DNA from: Chrysopilus asiliformis
Taxonomy: Eukaryota > Arthropoda > Insecta > Diptera > Rhagionidae
Direction: 5' to 3'
DNA length: 64,000 nt
Assembly (NCBI GenBank): GCA_964034945.1
Contig: OZ035962.1
Coordinates: 14,999,388-15,063,387 of the forward strand
Shown: one piece after another, positions 52,557 to 63,472 of the stretch
Layout of the letters: each line of letters opens with the position of its first letter
Numbering within the stretch: the stretch's first letter is position 1
Made by a program: the position numbers and the translations under genes
The notes under the pieces: generated by a model
The model's input: the letters and a program-made list of their open reading frames with translations, nothing else
What the model was told of the DNA's origin: nothing
Databases searched by the model: none

Positions 52557-55500
52557 TTATCTCCCATGAGAATCAGATCTGAAGAGGAATTTCCTTTTCC
52601 TTGGATCCATACGTCTGTATAAACTACGTCCCATTTCCTCTCTCGTTGGTGTTGTTTCATCTGTTTCCGGTTTACTTTCTTCATTTTGAGTTGCTTCTTC
52701 TTCTTCTTTCAATTTCATTTCAGTCTCAGTGGGTTCGGCTTCCGGCATTTTCTGTGATTGCTCAATCGCGGTTCCTTGAATAGATTCCTGGTTGGAACTT
52801 GCATTAGTGTCCCGGTTTTCGTTTTGCAAATTTTCATTTTTCATTTCCGATTTTTCTACTTCCATTTCCTCTTTTGGAAGGGAATCCCCAGAAGCTTCGA
52901 CTTCAGTTTCCTTTTCCGAGTTTTCCATTACCAGAGTTTCAGTTTTTGGCAAAGTCTCCAAATTCACGGCGATTGGAATTTCTGCTTCAGTAACTGAAAG
53001 CATTTCCGATTTGATCAGATTGGAAACTGGTTCGGCCTCTGGCTTAAGTTCGGTTGTGATGTCTGCTAAATTATCAGCTGAATTATCGACAATTACAGGT
53101 TGAACGGGCATTTCCAGATTTTCCGAGTTGGAATTCGCCATTTCTTTACTGTGTTCTACTAGAATGGCTTCTCCAGACTTTTCTTCGTCCATCATTACAA
53201 GCGGATCAGTTTCCAAAGTAATTTGTGTGGCAATCTTCGAATTGTCTGTTGCTGGCATTAAAGCTTCGCCAGAAGCGCCAATTGCTTCCTTAACTGGAAG
53301 TGGTTCTGCGTTGAGCATTTCACCAGCAGTAAAGACAACGGATGGAATCGTTGACATTAAAATATTTTTCACATCGGCAATGATATCTTCTTGGGCTTTG
53401 ATTGGTTTTTCAACGTTTATCGTTGGAATTCCTTCGGGAGATTTTCGTTCTGGATTCATTTCTGTATTCTCGATTGGTTTGCCAAAAAACTGTGGTTCAT
53501 CCATGATTATCTGCACTGGAATCATTTGTTCCATTGCAGGTTCCTCTTTTTTTTGCTCATTCGTCATGGGTTCTTGTTTCACAGGATTTTCCTCTTTGTC
53601 TTGCTCAGAGTTTTCACTTTTTTCTATTAAACTTGGGATTTCTGGTTCTTCAGGTTTTTCACCTTCCTTTTCTTCATCGACCTTTGGGATCTCTTCGGAA
53701 GATCTATCCTCTATCGCTGGAATAGAAGAATCTTCTGTGATAGTATTTGAATTTTCCTTAATAGTTTCTTCAGACTTCTGTTCATCCTCGCCAAGTTTCA
53801 CAAACTCTTCCTCTATTTCGGGTTCCAAATTCTCATTTTCTTGGACCTTTTCTTCTGTCGATTCTGAGGAAGCTTTTACAGAATCTACAGAAACTTGTTC
53901 CGGTTTAACTTCCTCACTTTCCATTATGGAAAATGCCACCGCATCCTTATCTTCCTGCAATGGATCAACTGCTGAGCTGGTTAAAACAGCACCACTAACT
54001 TCTTGATCTTCACCCTGGCTTTCTTCCATCACATCTTTCTTCACTGTTTCTGGTGCAACTTCCGTTTTCGTCTGTACTTCTTGGTTTGCCATTTCAGATT
54101 CAATTGGTGTCTCTGTGGGGGCTTGCATTTCGGGTATTGGTTCCTTTTTGGGCGTTTCAGCTTCGCTGGTCATCATTGGCTCTGAGCTCATTGTCGTGAG
54201 TTCAATTTCGACTCTCATCGAAGTGGTCAACTCCATGGCGGAAATTGTTCCTAAAGTGGCGGTCTCCAGTGTTTTTGTTGTCATTTCCTCAGTTATTTCG
54301 CGAATAACATTTGAATCTTTGGACTCCTTCAGTTCCGGTTGAACGACAACTGAAACATCAGATTTAACTACGGGCACTACTGAAGCCACTTCTGGTTCCT
54401 TATTCAAATTCGTTGTTGGAATTTTTTGTACTGGTGTCATTTTTGATTCAGTAGTTTTCGTATTTGAATTGGCGTTTTGTTCACGATTGACAGGAGTCTT
54501 TACAACTCTCTTTTGATCATCGAAATTCGGTTTTTGGTACACATTTGACGACCCATATTTCCTAACTGGTGGCTGCACTTTAGGCCTATTCTCAATTGGG
54601 ATCCTCTGAACTGGATTCTTTCGCCTGTAAATTGGAACAATTGGCTTCTCTTGCTTCTCTGGCTGTTCAGTCTGTGTGTCTTTCTTCTGATCTACCCTTC
54701 GGGTTAATGGAGTTTGATTTTTAGTATCCACGGAAGAAACTCCAGCCGGATCCCGGGTGATGTCCCTTAAATTTGCATCCGCTTCCATGCTGGTCATTTC
54801 AATTGAAGCTTCTGGATTTATACCGAAATTTCTATTTAATTCGTAGAACCTCTCCGATTCGTGACAGTCGAAATTCATGTCGACATGACGGACACAGGTG
54901 AAAGACTCCTAAAAATCAAAGACATTAGGTATACATATTTTTCAAAAGTATTATATAGTTTAAAGTTACCTGACTGAAGAGGGTCTCTTCTGGACAAATG
55001 AAACTCCATCGGAACGTGTTCTCTTTGCCATCTGGATAGACAACCGGTAGACAAACGTGGAATATTTGACAGTCGTTATCGACATCAGCATAATATCCGT
55101 AAGTCTTATTCATGCAGGTAAACCCATCTGTGATGTCGGCACGAATTTTTGTGGCGTTACTCGGTAGATTAAGTGTCGACATAGCAATTTCAGTCTTTTC
55201 GTTTGATGGTCGATCTTCCATTATTGGCATATTCTGGAAAATTTTAAGTTAAAATTAATTTGTTGGTAGTAGTATTTTAAAAATTTGACAATTTTTAGGG
55301 CTTCGACTAGATAAGAGCCCCCACTAAATATTATATAATGGTAATCGTTGCTCTATTGAATTGTTGAAAAATCCGGATGGAATCGCAGGATGCTACATTT
55401 TACAGAATTATGTACAAGCTTTCGTATTCTTTATATACGAAAGCATATTTGTATCAAAAAACATAGATTAATTCACCTAGCGATGAGATGATACCTTTCT

Positions 55501-58500
55501 TACGCAAAAACAGATTTTCGCGATTTTCTCGGAAACGGTTAGACGTATCGAAATAAATTCGACCATTTCACCATCCACCCATACAAATGAAGAAGTAAAA
55601 TCCTCGTAAATTGTTAAGTCTTAAGAATATGATTTTACATAACTCACCATATTCCAATACGAGTGATTGTTAACGAATTACAACTTCATAAGCTATTTTC
55701 TAGAAAATTTGGTGTGACGGGACAGGACGAAGAAGCAAAAAGCGAGAATTACGGTGGCGTTGATTTATCCACAAATTAGTCTTAAGGCGCTCACAGACGA
55801 GAAATCTTGTTTTCAACATTGTTATCAACCTGGTTGTCAGCTTTTGCCACAGACGCTACAACATGGTCGGCAACATCAGGTTCCGCCCATCGAATATCTT
55901 ATATTTTTCGAAGTTTTTGATCTCAGTTCAACCATGTTTCCAACATTACATCAATCACCAACATGCCCACAGACGTTCAACATCGACTTCAACACGGCAA
56001 ATTGATTCTGTAAAATGTCTTTGCTTAAGCTTAGGTTGTTTTTAAAAGAAATTTTAATGAAGCTAATTCCACTCCTTCTATACCAAATCCAAATATCCGA
56101 TAAAAAATTCTCGTATTGACACTTTCGACAATTTTGTCGGCATTCCCAAAGTAATTATATCACATGTCAGACATAAATGAACACGACATCCTCCCACTGT
56201 GGCCAAAACGAAGTGAAAAAAAGATCGATGAAGAAAAAATAAAACATAACTTCAACTGAACAGACAGCTTCCTCTCGTTTTTCTATTCGCAAAGGCAGCG
56301 AACTTTAATAATTCTTAAGCATTCGCCTCGAATAAGTTTAAATTTTTTTGTTCTTTGGAAATCCGTTGGGGTGGCGGTAGTGATCGTTCGATGGATAATT
56401 TTCTAGTCATGCCCCGGTGTCTGTCGTCAGACATGGTTACGTGATTTGCATGAAATGCGCCATGAGAAGCGCAAAGCGTCCACTTAATAGCGACACTTTT
56501 TACATACAAAGTGGCAGAAAATTGCGCGCGCTTTCGGTATAAATGCCTGGACATTAACCATTGGTATGTCATTTATTGCATTTTATCCTCGGAAACTCAT
56601 GCACACTAATGAGTCAACAAACTCTGCGCATTTCCACCCACGAAACATCGAATATGCATCAATGGAAAATTGTTAAAGACTGGAGTTACGTTACATACAT
56701 AGTTGTGTTGGCAACATTAAAGTTTGAAATAAAAAAAAGGTTAAGTTGAAGTTAATTTCGAATGCCAAAGGGGCAAGGTATAAATCACTGGATGGTGGGA
56801 TTGTGTGAGGTCGGAACTTTGGACTAAAATCAGTGATGACCTACTAAACGTAATTAGTTCAGTATTTTAAAATACAATAATATTAACCTAATTTTAAGGA
56901 AACCACGTGTGTAAACATTTGATTCAATTTGATAACGACTCTATCGACTAATCGAACGACTAATCGAAAACAATCTATGCATTGTTAATTAATATCAACT
57001 TTTGTTAGTTAATTATTATTTACATTATTATTTACAATTTTGTCATGCGAAATTGGTGGCCAAAATTGTGGCCAGACGATCAAACAAACTGCTCAAAGAT
57101 ATTTTAAGTTCTGTATACAAAAAAAAAGATAATCGGTGGCGACGGTTAGGTTAACCATCAACGTTAGATTAACAAGTGCATTTATAAAAAAAAAATAAAA
57201 ATTCTAAAAATATGCGATTTTTCGCAAAATGAGCTCTCAAAATATAAGAAAAATAAAGAAAATTACAAGAGATCTCTCTAAAAAGTTCTCTATCCAATGG
57301 AGAAAATCGCACAAAAATCCATTGACTGATTTACGATATAGGCGATGAGGAGGTCAGGGACAGTGTTGTGCCGCGTAGTCTACATGATGTAGACTACACC
57401 ATTGTCTACGCGTAGACTATTACTGTAGACAGTGGTCTATTCTCTACGCGTAGACAATGTAGACAATCAATAAAATAAAGGATAGGTGATTTGGTTTTAA
57501 AATCTCATTTTCTTCATTTTCTTCAATTAATTTTAAAAAAATATTAAAAATAAAAACTACCAAAACTAATTCAAGAATCCAGCACATCGCCATTTCTTGT
57601 AATTGGCCATTTCCTATATAGTATAGTATTAGATATATGACTCACTGATGACTTTGTTTTGACAGATATGAGAAAGTCTACATTGTCTACACAAAGTCGA
57701 CATTGTCTACGCCAATGTCTACATTGTCTACCCCAAATCTATTGTCTACGCTATTGTCTACACTTAAGTGTAGACAATTAAAGTCTACGCGTAGAGGAAC
57801 AACACTGGTCAGGGAGGAATGGAACTCTATGTAGCAGAGGAAAATACTTCTTTGATAGCAACAAGCGAACGCATATACTCTTCGTTTTGGGGAAATCGCA
57901 TAAAAAATACCAAAAAGTTTTGTGAAAATAAAAAAAATGTGTTAAAAAAACTCTAACGAAAAAAAATTAGGATTTTTTTTGCGAAGCAATGGTTTATGCA
58001 AATAAAAAATATTAGTTTTATCCAACCAGCGGTGAGATGATACCTTTTTTACATAATTCAACTTTATTATTTGGAAAAATTGAAAACTCGACAACTAAAT
58101 GAGGTAGAAAGTTGAAATTTGGCACAGAACAGGCTTTTACCAAAAATTAGACCCCGTCGAAATTGACAAAGATTGAACCACTTCATCCACTCCACCCCCA
58201 TAAAAATGGATAAGATTTTTGCAATTTTCTCGAAAGTGGTTAATTTTTTTTAGAAAATTTGTTTAGACAAAAAGTGTTTACAATAAGATTCTACATAACT
58301 CTATCATACTTCAAAATTCTATCGGATCACTCCTTCCCCCTTCTTCCAGACAAACGAAACAGTTTTTTGCAATTTTCTCAAAAACGGTGAGTCATACTGA
58401 AAAATTTGTTAAGGTGAAATGTGTTTAGAATCGGATTTTACATAACCGTTCCATACATCAAAATCCAATCGGACCACTGCTTCCCCCGCTTCCATACAAA

Positions 58501-61301
58501 TGGAATACTTTTTTCCTGTTTCCTCGAAAACTGTGTATCGTATCGAAAAAATTATAAAGATAAAATGTATTTAGAACATGATTTTGCATAACTTATTTGC
58601 GCCTCAAAGTCCAGTTGGACCACTCCTTCTCCCCTCCCCGATACAAATTGTATACTTTTTTTTTAATTTTCTCGAAAACGATGAGTCGTATTGAAAAATT
58701 TATGAAGATAAAATCTGTTTAAAATATGATTTTACATAACTGTTCCATACATTAAAATGTAATTGCAACTCCTATATAAATTGTTTTTTTTTTTCAAAAT
58801 GAACATTTTGTCTGTCATCATATAGAGTATTTGACGATTGGCCCTAGCAATTGTAGCTATTCTTATGTTTTTGGATTTAGTTCCAAAATAAAAAAGGTTT
58901 GTGGCGCAGGATTACATCGAAGGACCTTGAGATTTTAGAAAAAAAAGAGAAAACGCATCCAAAAAAAGTGTCTTAGTGTGATTTGCCTGTACACCGACGA
59001 TATAATAGATATCAAAATGCAATGAATCCTCCTCAGCAGCAAAATAAATTTTTTTTGTTGAAAAATTGTCCAGGGAATTTTTTTTTCCTGGTGAATATTT
59101 TTTCTAATTAGTAAAATATTATTAAAAAAGAAAAGTTGTCTGTGGAAGATTAGTTAATTTTAATTACAAAAATAGTCAAAATCGACGATTTTTGTAAAAA
59201 AATTAATTTCTTAGTAGTAACATTTACTATTTTGTATTTAAATTGACTATTTTTACAACTCAAATTAACTATTTTGTAATGAAATTTAACTATTTTAGTG
59301 ATAGTCCCGATTTCCCATTATAAAGTAGTTAGATTTACCATTTTCTTTCTCTGCGTGTAGGTACTATTGTATTGTAAATATAATAGTATAATACAGGGTG
59401 GGCCAGAATAGACGCAGGGGTTTGAAGTCTTTATAACTTTTTTTTTATTTTTATTTTTTTAATTTTGTTTCAGCATTTGGTTAAGAAGACTTGGGCAATT
59501 TAAAATGGACCTGTACACAATAGAACAACGAACCGGTGGGCGGTGGGCTCAATGGCTCTTTTACGGGACATGTTTGGCGGACGCATTATTTCGAAAAGTT
59601 GCGATTTCAATTGGCCTCCGCGTTCACCTGATCTAACGACTCCAGATTGTTTCCTTTGGGGATATTTGAAAAAAAAGGTGTACGTCAACAAGCCAACAAC
59701 CATCAGCCAATTGAAAACCAACATTCGCAGTGAAATCGAGGCCATAACACGAAAGGTTATGGAAAATGTCTTGGAAAGAGCACGGATTTGCGAAGCAGAA
59801 AAAGGCCACCACTTGCGGGATATAATTTTCCATGTTTAGACCAAAAATATTCCCCATCAATCAACTACATGTATTTGAAAAAAAAATTATAGGTTTCGCT
59901 AAAATAAAAAATTTATAAAGAATTCATACCATACCCGCGTCTGTTCTGGCCCACGCTGTACAATAGTGCCAGTGTTCTGATAAACGGACACCTCCCATAA
60001 TTTTGGTATATCGAAAAGGAATTTCCAACAGTTTTGGAGTTTTTAATCTGTAATTGCTCGCTGAATATAAATTTACCGACTTTTTTCTATACAAATTTCA
60101 TCAAAAATTCATAAAAAATGTGGGAAAACCTTGGGGGAATATACTTTCGTGTGCCTTCGGTTTAATGATACAATTGGATTTACAGTTTAGAAAAACTAAA
60201 CCCGCACCCACAGATTTTACTCGGTTTTTGGCTTCGGTTTATAAATACTAAATATATAGTTAGGGTATTCACAGTCTTCTTTTAAATTGCGAGTAATTTT
60301 GCCGCTCGGTAATTCAGTCAAATTTAACAGACGGTAATTTGGTTCATGTAAACATGAATTACCGGATTCGGTAATTGTAGACATGCCTTGGTTCGTGTTT
60401 TCCGGCCCGGTTATTCGGTATCAAGAATCAACCGCGAGTGGCGCTATTAATATTTTTAGTTGTCAAATTTTCTCGCTGGTTTTTTGTTAATCTCATCGGA
60501 TTTTTTCAATTTTGATAGCCGTTGTTATAATAGAAATTCAAAAGAATACATCAAACATGGATTTAAAGGTATGTGACATATTTTACAATCAAATTCGCGG
60601 TTCATGATTTGGTCACGTATCCAATAAAAGCGCTGTTCTCAAATCTGTGCTGTGGGATGTTCACAGCAGAATATTTTCAGTCTTTTAATATTACCGAAAA
60701 CACCGAATACCCAAAATTAAAAGAGGACTGTGAATACCCTTACCCCTAATTTATTCACTAGGAGTTAAGCCGAGTTAGTGAGTTAAGGGAGTTAGCTAAA
60801 GTTATTTTCCATGTTAAAGGTGAGTTAAGGGAGTTAAGGCGATTTAACTCCTAGTGAATAAATTGGCCGTTAGTGAAATATAATAGATTAATATAACTTC
60901 TCTGACCTTTTTTTTATCAAAATGTTTGGATTCTAAAATTGTAGAAAAAAACAGTGACATCGTGTATTCTAATTTGTACATACAATAATTCGTTTGGATT
61001 TTTTTTTGTCCACAATAATCTAATTCAAATTATGGCTTTGCTAATTAACATGGACATTAAAAGCACTTTGAACGGAAATTATCGCCAAAATCACAATCAA
61101 TTTGAAGTGAGTCACTTCCCAATTGGAATTCGGACGTATTTCCCATTGATTTAAATTAAAATTAAAACATGGAAAGTAGCAAAGGAAATTCATGAAATTA
61201 ATTAAGTAAAATAATTAAGTTATTTGGCAAACCTTTAATCCAATTGGTGTGGCGTTGATTGTACCAAGAACACATGCTAAATATATCACAGTCTTCCACA
61301 T
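52557..61301 (-). CDS. secreted chitin-binding protein with long acidic tail
   Basis: Three coding exons, all joined in phase 0: 61301-61233 (23 codons), 55233-54970 (88 codons) and 54908-52557 (783 codons plus stop), giving 894 residues. Residues 1-17 (MWKTVIYLACVLGTINA) are a signal peptide. Residues 63-126 form one peritrophin/CBM14 chitin-binding domain with six cysteines (63, 78, 84, 103, 116, 126); the exon 2-3 junction falls between the fourth and fifth. The remaining 768 residues are rich in Glu, Pro, Thr, Ser and Lys with little predicted fold. Single-domain chitin-binding proteins of this kind (CPAP1-like) sit in cuticle, trachea or gut lining. A TATA-like CATAAAAAAGG lies 87 nt before the ATG. 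A large antisense frame across exon 3 is a shadow. Confidence 0.88.
55490..55700 (+). repeat. family A fragment in intron 1
   Basis: It contains ATGAGATGATACCTTTCTTA, GATTTTCTCGGAAACGGTTA, CATACAAATGAAGAAG and GAATATGATTTTACATAACT, matching the start of the 58080-58870 array. Confidence 0.5.
55784..56005 (+). mobile_element. truncated copy of the ACGAGAAA MITE
   Basis: The left end, GCGCTCACAGACGAGAAATC, corresponds to the 24213-24469 element. The internal part (AACATGGTCGGCAACATCAG, CGAATATCTTATATTTTTCG, AACCATGTTTCCAACATTAC) matches its interior. The right inverted end is missing. The open frames inside are not genes. Confidence 0.6.
57361..57807. mobile_element. hAT MITE with perfect 8-bp target site
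   Basis: GTCAGGGA flanks both sides (57353-57360 and 57808-57815). The ends are CAGTGTTGTG and, reversed, CAGTGTTGTTC, typical of hAT elements. The subterminal regions are packed with GTCTAC/GTAGAC motifs (more than fifteen), including palindromic CTACGCGTAG. hAT transposases bind such clustered subterminal repeats. The element is 447 bp, non-coding and inserted in intron 1 of the chitin-binding gene. Confidence 0.9.
58080..58870 (+). repeat. family A tandem array
   Basis: About five imperfect units of roughly 130 bp follow each other. Each has an AAAACGGTGAGTC-like stretch, GAAAAATTTATAAAG, AAAATGTGTTTAGAAT, GATTTTACATAAC, ATCAAAATCCAATCGGACCA and CCATACAAATGGA. The array ends with CATATAGAGTATTTGACGAT. 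It shows that family A internal units can expand in tandem. Confidence 0.75.
59150..59360 (+). repeat. family E copy
   Basis: It contains TTTTAATTACAAAAATAGTC, TTCTTAGTAGTAACATTTAC, AAATTGACTATTTTTAC and the right part TCCCATTATAAAGTAGTTAG. It is adjacent to the mariner-like element at 59394. Confidence 0.6.
59394..59958 (+). mobile_element. internally deleted mariner-like element in intron 1
   Basis: TA duplications lie at 59392-59393 and 59959-59960. The ends are CAGGGTGGGCCAGAATAGAC and, reversed, CAGCGTGGGCCAGAACAGAC. The element is 565 bp and keeps the first codons and the last third of a transposase joined across a deletion. It belongs to a different family from those at 23293 and 42878 by its termini. 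Confidence 0.9.
59505..59839 (+). pseudogene. deleted mariner-type transposase
   Basis: MDLYTIEQR at 59505 is the usual transposase N-terminus. After nine codons the sequence jumps, out of frame, to the C-terminal part (LLRDMFGGRIISKSCDFNWP, then PRSPDLTTPDCFLWGYLKKK and a helical end, HHLRDIIFHV). The catalytic domain up to the second Asp is missing. PDLTTPD holds the last catalytic position. It is non-functional. Confidence 0.85.
60263..60739 (+). mobile_element. PIF/Harbinger-like relic with TTA target site
   Basis: TTA flanks both ends (60260-60262 and 60740-60742). The ends are GGGTATTCACAGTCTTCTTT and, reversed, GGGTATTCACAGTCCTCTTT. GGG ends and a TTA duplication are typical of PIF/Harbinger. 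Inside, AACATGGATTTAAAG|GTATGTG looks like a leftover first coding exon (MDLK) with its splice donor. The repeated GGTAATT/AATTACCG motifs may be binding sites. It lies in intron 1 of the chitin-binding gene. Confidence 0.8.
60749..60864. mobile_element. short palindromic MITE
   Basis: AATTTATTCACTAGGAGTTA at the left is exactly inverted at the right (TAACTCCTAGTGAATAAATT). The interior has repeated GTTAAGGGAGTTA units. The element is 116 bp. It lies nine bases after the Harbinger-like relic. Confidence 0.75.
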
Positions 61302-62660
61302 GACTAAATCACTCGATTATTAAAATTCCAATTAAAACTCCACTAAAATATTACTAAGTCACAAAAGTCTACAATTCTTTAGATAATCCTTTTTTATGAA
61401 CACTTTTGAATTTAATTTTAAAATTTAATTCAGTTTTTTTTAACTAAAATTCTTTCCTTCGAAATTATTAAAATCAAAGAAATCACTAAAATTCAAACTT
61501 GATCCTGTGGCGCCTGCAATGTCCTTTTTAATGGTACAACTGCCTAGAATATGGTGCTATGATAATAGTTGTCCAGTACGCCTTCTATCCCCAAATGTGC
61601 TCGGTTGGTGGGATGACACTCACTGTGCTCTTTACAGGGCTGGGGCTTTCAATTTATATTCCTTACCTTCAATTTATTAAAAATTCAAAGAAGTCTTCAG
61701 TAAAGTGTGGTTGCTTCACTCTGTCACCAGAGTAAGAAGTTCTATAGGAACGCGTTAAAAAGAAGACACACTCGTCCACGGTCAAGGTGGTGGTAAGGTG
61801 AAGGTGAAGATCACTATGGAGTGTTGGGGACGCAAATTTCTGGTGGTGGTAGATTCTAAATTGTGGTGGTGGATTTGGGTTGGTCAAAAAAAAATCCACT
61901 CTTTTGGCAGCTTCTTCGGAACGCACTGGCTTTAAACGCAATGCAAGAACACAATCTTCGACGAACGTCACAGATTTTGACCGTTGAACGCGGCCAGTAA
62001 TTTAAATTTCAGCAACTGACGACACTTGTTCTTGTTCCATGCAATGTTTTTTTTTTCTTTTTTTTTAAATTATGTTAGTGGTTATACGAATTTATGTAAA
62101 ATATGCCTGCTTCCGAAACAATTTGTTGGCCCCGGTGGGCATCTGCCTTTTCAAGGTTCGCTAGATTTTCGACTTTATTTCTTTTATATTCAATCAATAT
62201 TCATAGATGGTAACTAGAGGTGACAATTGGTGTGAATTTTACGATGCTCTTGAATTCTATTTTATGTCTTTTCACTCCAATCAACCCGAATTTAACCTTT
62301 TTTCTGAGATTTTTGACTTTTTTCAGTTTGCTATCCGATGAGCTGTTCAATAAGAAATTGTTCCGAAATTTCCAAGCATTTACGATTTTTGTTAGTTTTA
62401 TTTAATCTTTAAAAATGACTAAAACATGTTTGAAAACAATTTCTGATTAAGAATTCTAGGTTTGCTTTGTACAAAAAAATTAATAAATTAAAATATTGCG
62501 GTTGCAATAGAATAGTTTTTTCACAATTTTCGATACTGTGCAAATTTCTTTTGTTAAAGGAAACTAAAAAGCTGCTTATATTAAAAATTTGAAATTCAAT
62601 ATTTTCGTATTTTAAAGGAAAAAAATACTAAAAAGGAAAAAAAATTGTTTTTTAGGCTTG
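60870..62660. other. exon 1 surroundings and upstream region; no other gene
   Basis: Apart from exon 1 of the chitin-binding gene (61233-61301) I see no coding sequence. 61500-61980 is less AT-rich and could contain promoter or untranslated exon sequence of that gene. The minus frame at 61669-61971 shows no domain. Confidence 0.4.
61233..61301 (-). other. signal-peptide exon of the chitin-binding gene
   Basis: The 69-nt exon reads MWKTVIYLACVLGTINATPI plus GLK and ends AAG|GTTTGCC. It is linked to exon 2 because that exon lacks a signal peptide of its own, the phases agree (0/0), and both are on the minus strand with no other gene between. The 6.0 kb intron makes the link an inference. Confidence 0.75.
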
Positions 62661-62664
62661 TCTA

Positions 62665-62866
62665 TCACACTATATATAAAAATGAGTTAGTGTCTGTCTG
62701 TCTGTTCCTTTTTCACGTGAAAACGGCTGAACCGATTGACCTTGACCGAAGAAAAGCACAGACTGCTCTGCTCGAGGATATCTAATTTATAACCAATTGA
62801 ATTTTGTTTTCCTTGGTTTTGTTCTACTCACGATTTTAACCGGGCGAACCCGGGTCCAAATTCTAG
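62665..62866 (+). mobile_element. Helitron-like non-autonomous element, short variant
   Basis: It starts TCACACTATATATAAAAATG after an A, has GTGTCTGTCTGTCTGTTCC and ACGTGAAAACGGCTGAACCG. It ends with the hairpin CCGGG/CCCGG, TCCAAATT, CTAG, followed by T. It is 202 bp. Confidence 0.55.
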
Positions 62867-63119
62867 TCAAAAATAAAAACGTGATAAAAAAAATACAAAA
62901 TAAAATAAAATAAATAATTATCACGATTTTATTGCTGATACACGGCACCAACAAAATTAATTTTTTTTAATTTTTGGTACATTTTAAAAAAAAAAGTTTT
63001 TTTTAACATTTTTTCATGTTTTTTATTTTATCCTTTTTGTTAGTTTGTATTTAATTAGTAAGAATAAAGATAAAAAACTACGACTATCTTTCGTCAAGCT
63101 TTTTAAATTAAGGCCCTAC

Positions 63120-63352
63120 CCCAAGAAACAATTTGTAACCGTGGTCTTCAATTTCGGTTACATTTTGGTTACATTTTAGATGGTTTCCGAATATACCCGC
63201 CAAAAACGATTAGTTTGAAACCAGCTTCTAAATGGGGGTTTCTGAAACGTTTCTGAAAGGTTACAGAAACCAAATGTGAAACTTTTGAGTTTTGTTACCA
63301 TGGTTTCAAATACGTTTCTTAACCGGAAAGTAACCTCAAATTGTTATTTGGG
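63120..63352. mobile_element. probable MITE with CCCAA..AACAATTTG ends
   Basis: The left end CCCCAAGAAACAATTTGTAA is roughly inverted at the right (TTACC..CAAATTGTTATTTGGG). The interior is rich in GGTTTC/GAAACC and GGTTAC/GTAACC inverted pairs. The target site is not clear. Confidence 0.45.
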
Positions 63353-63472
63353 ACATGATGGTTACCTCGGTTTTCCGATTACGAAAGAATTGCGAGATTC
63401 GTCAGTCATTTTGTTTTTTGCATTTTTTTTTTGTTTAACACATTTTACGAATCTTTAACGATTTTCGAGATA

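Noticed and set aside
53128..54006. Plus-strand 292-codon serine/phenylalanine-rich frame
   Set aside because: It is the antisense of the Glu-rich exon 3 of the chitin-binding gene; GAA/GAG codons read backwards give Ser/Phe/Leu without stops.
58080..58870. Possible CRISPR-like regular array
   Set aside because: Units are about 130 bp, imperfect and contiguous, without short repeats and unique spacers; it is a eukaryotic tandem repeat.
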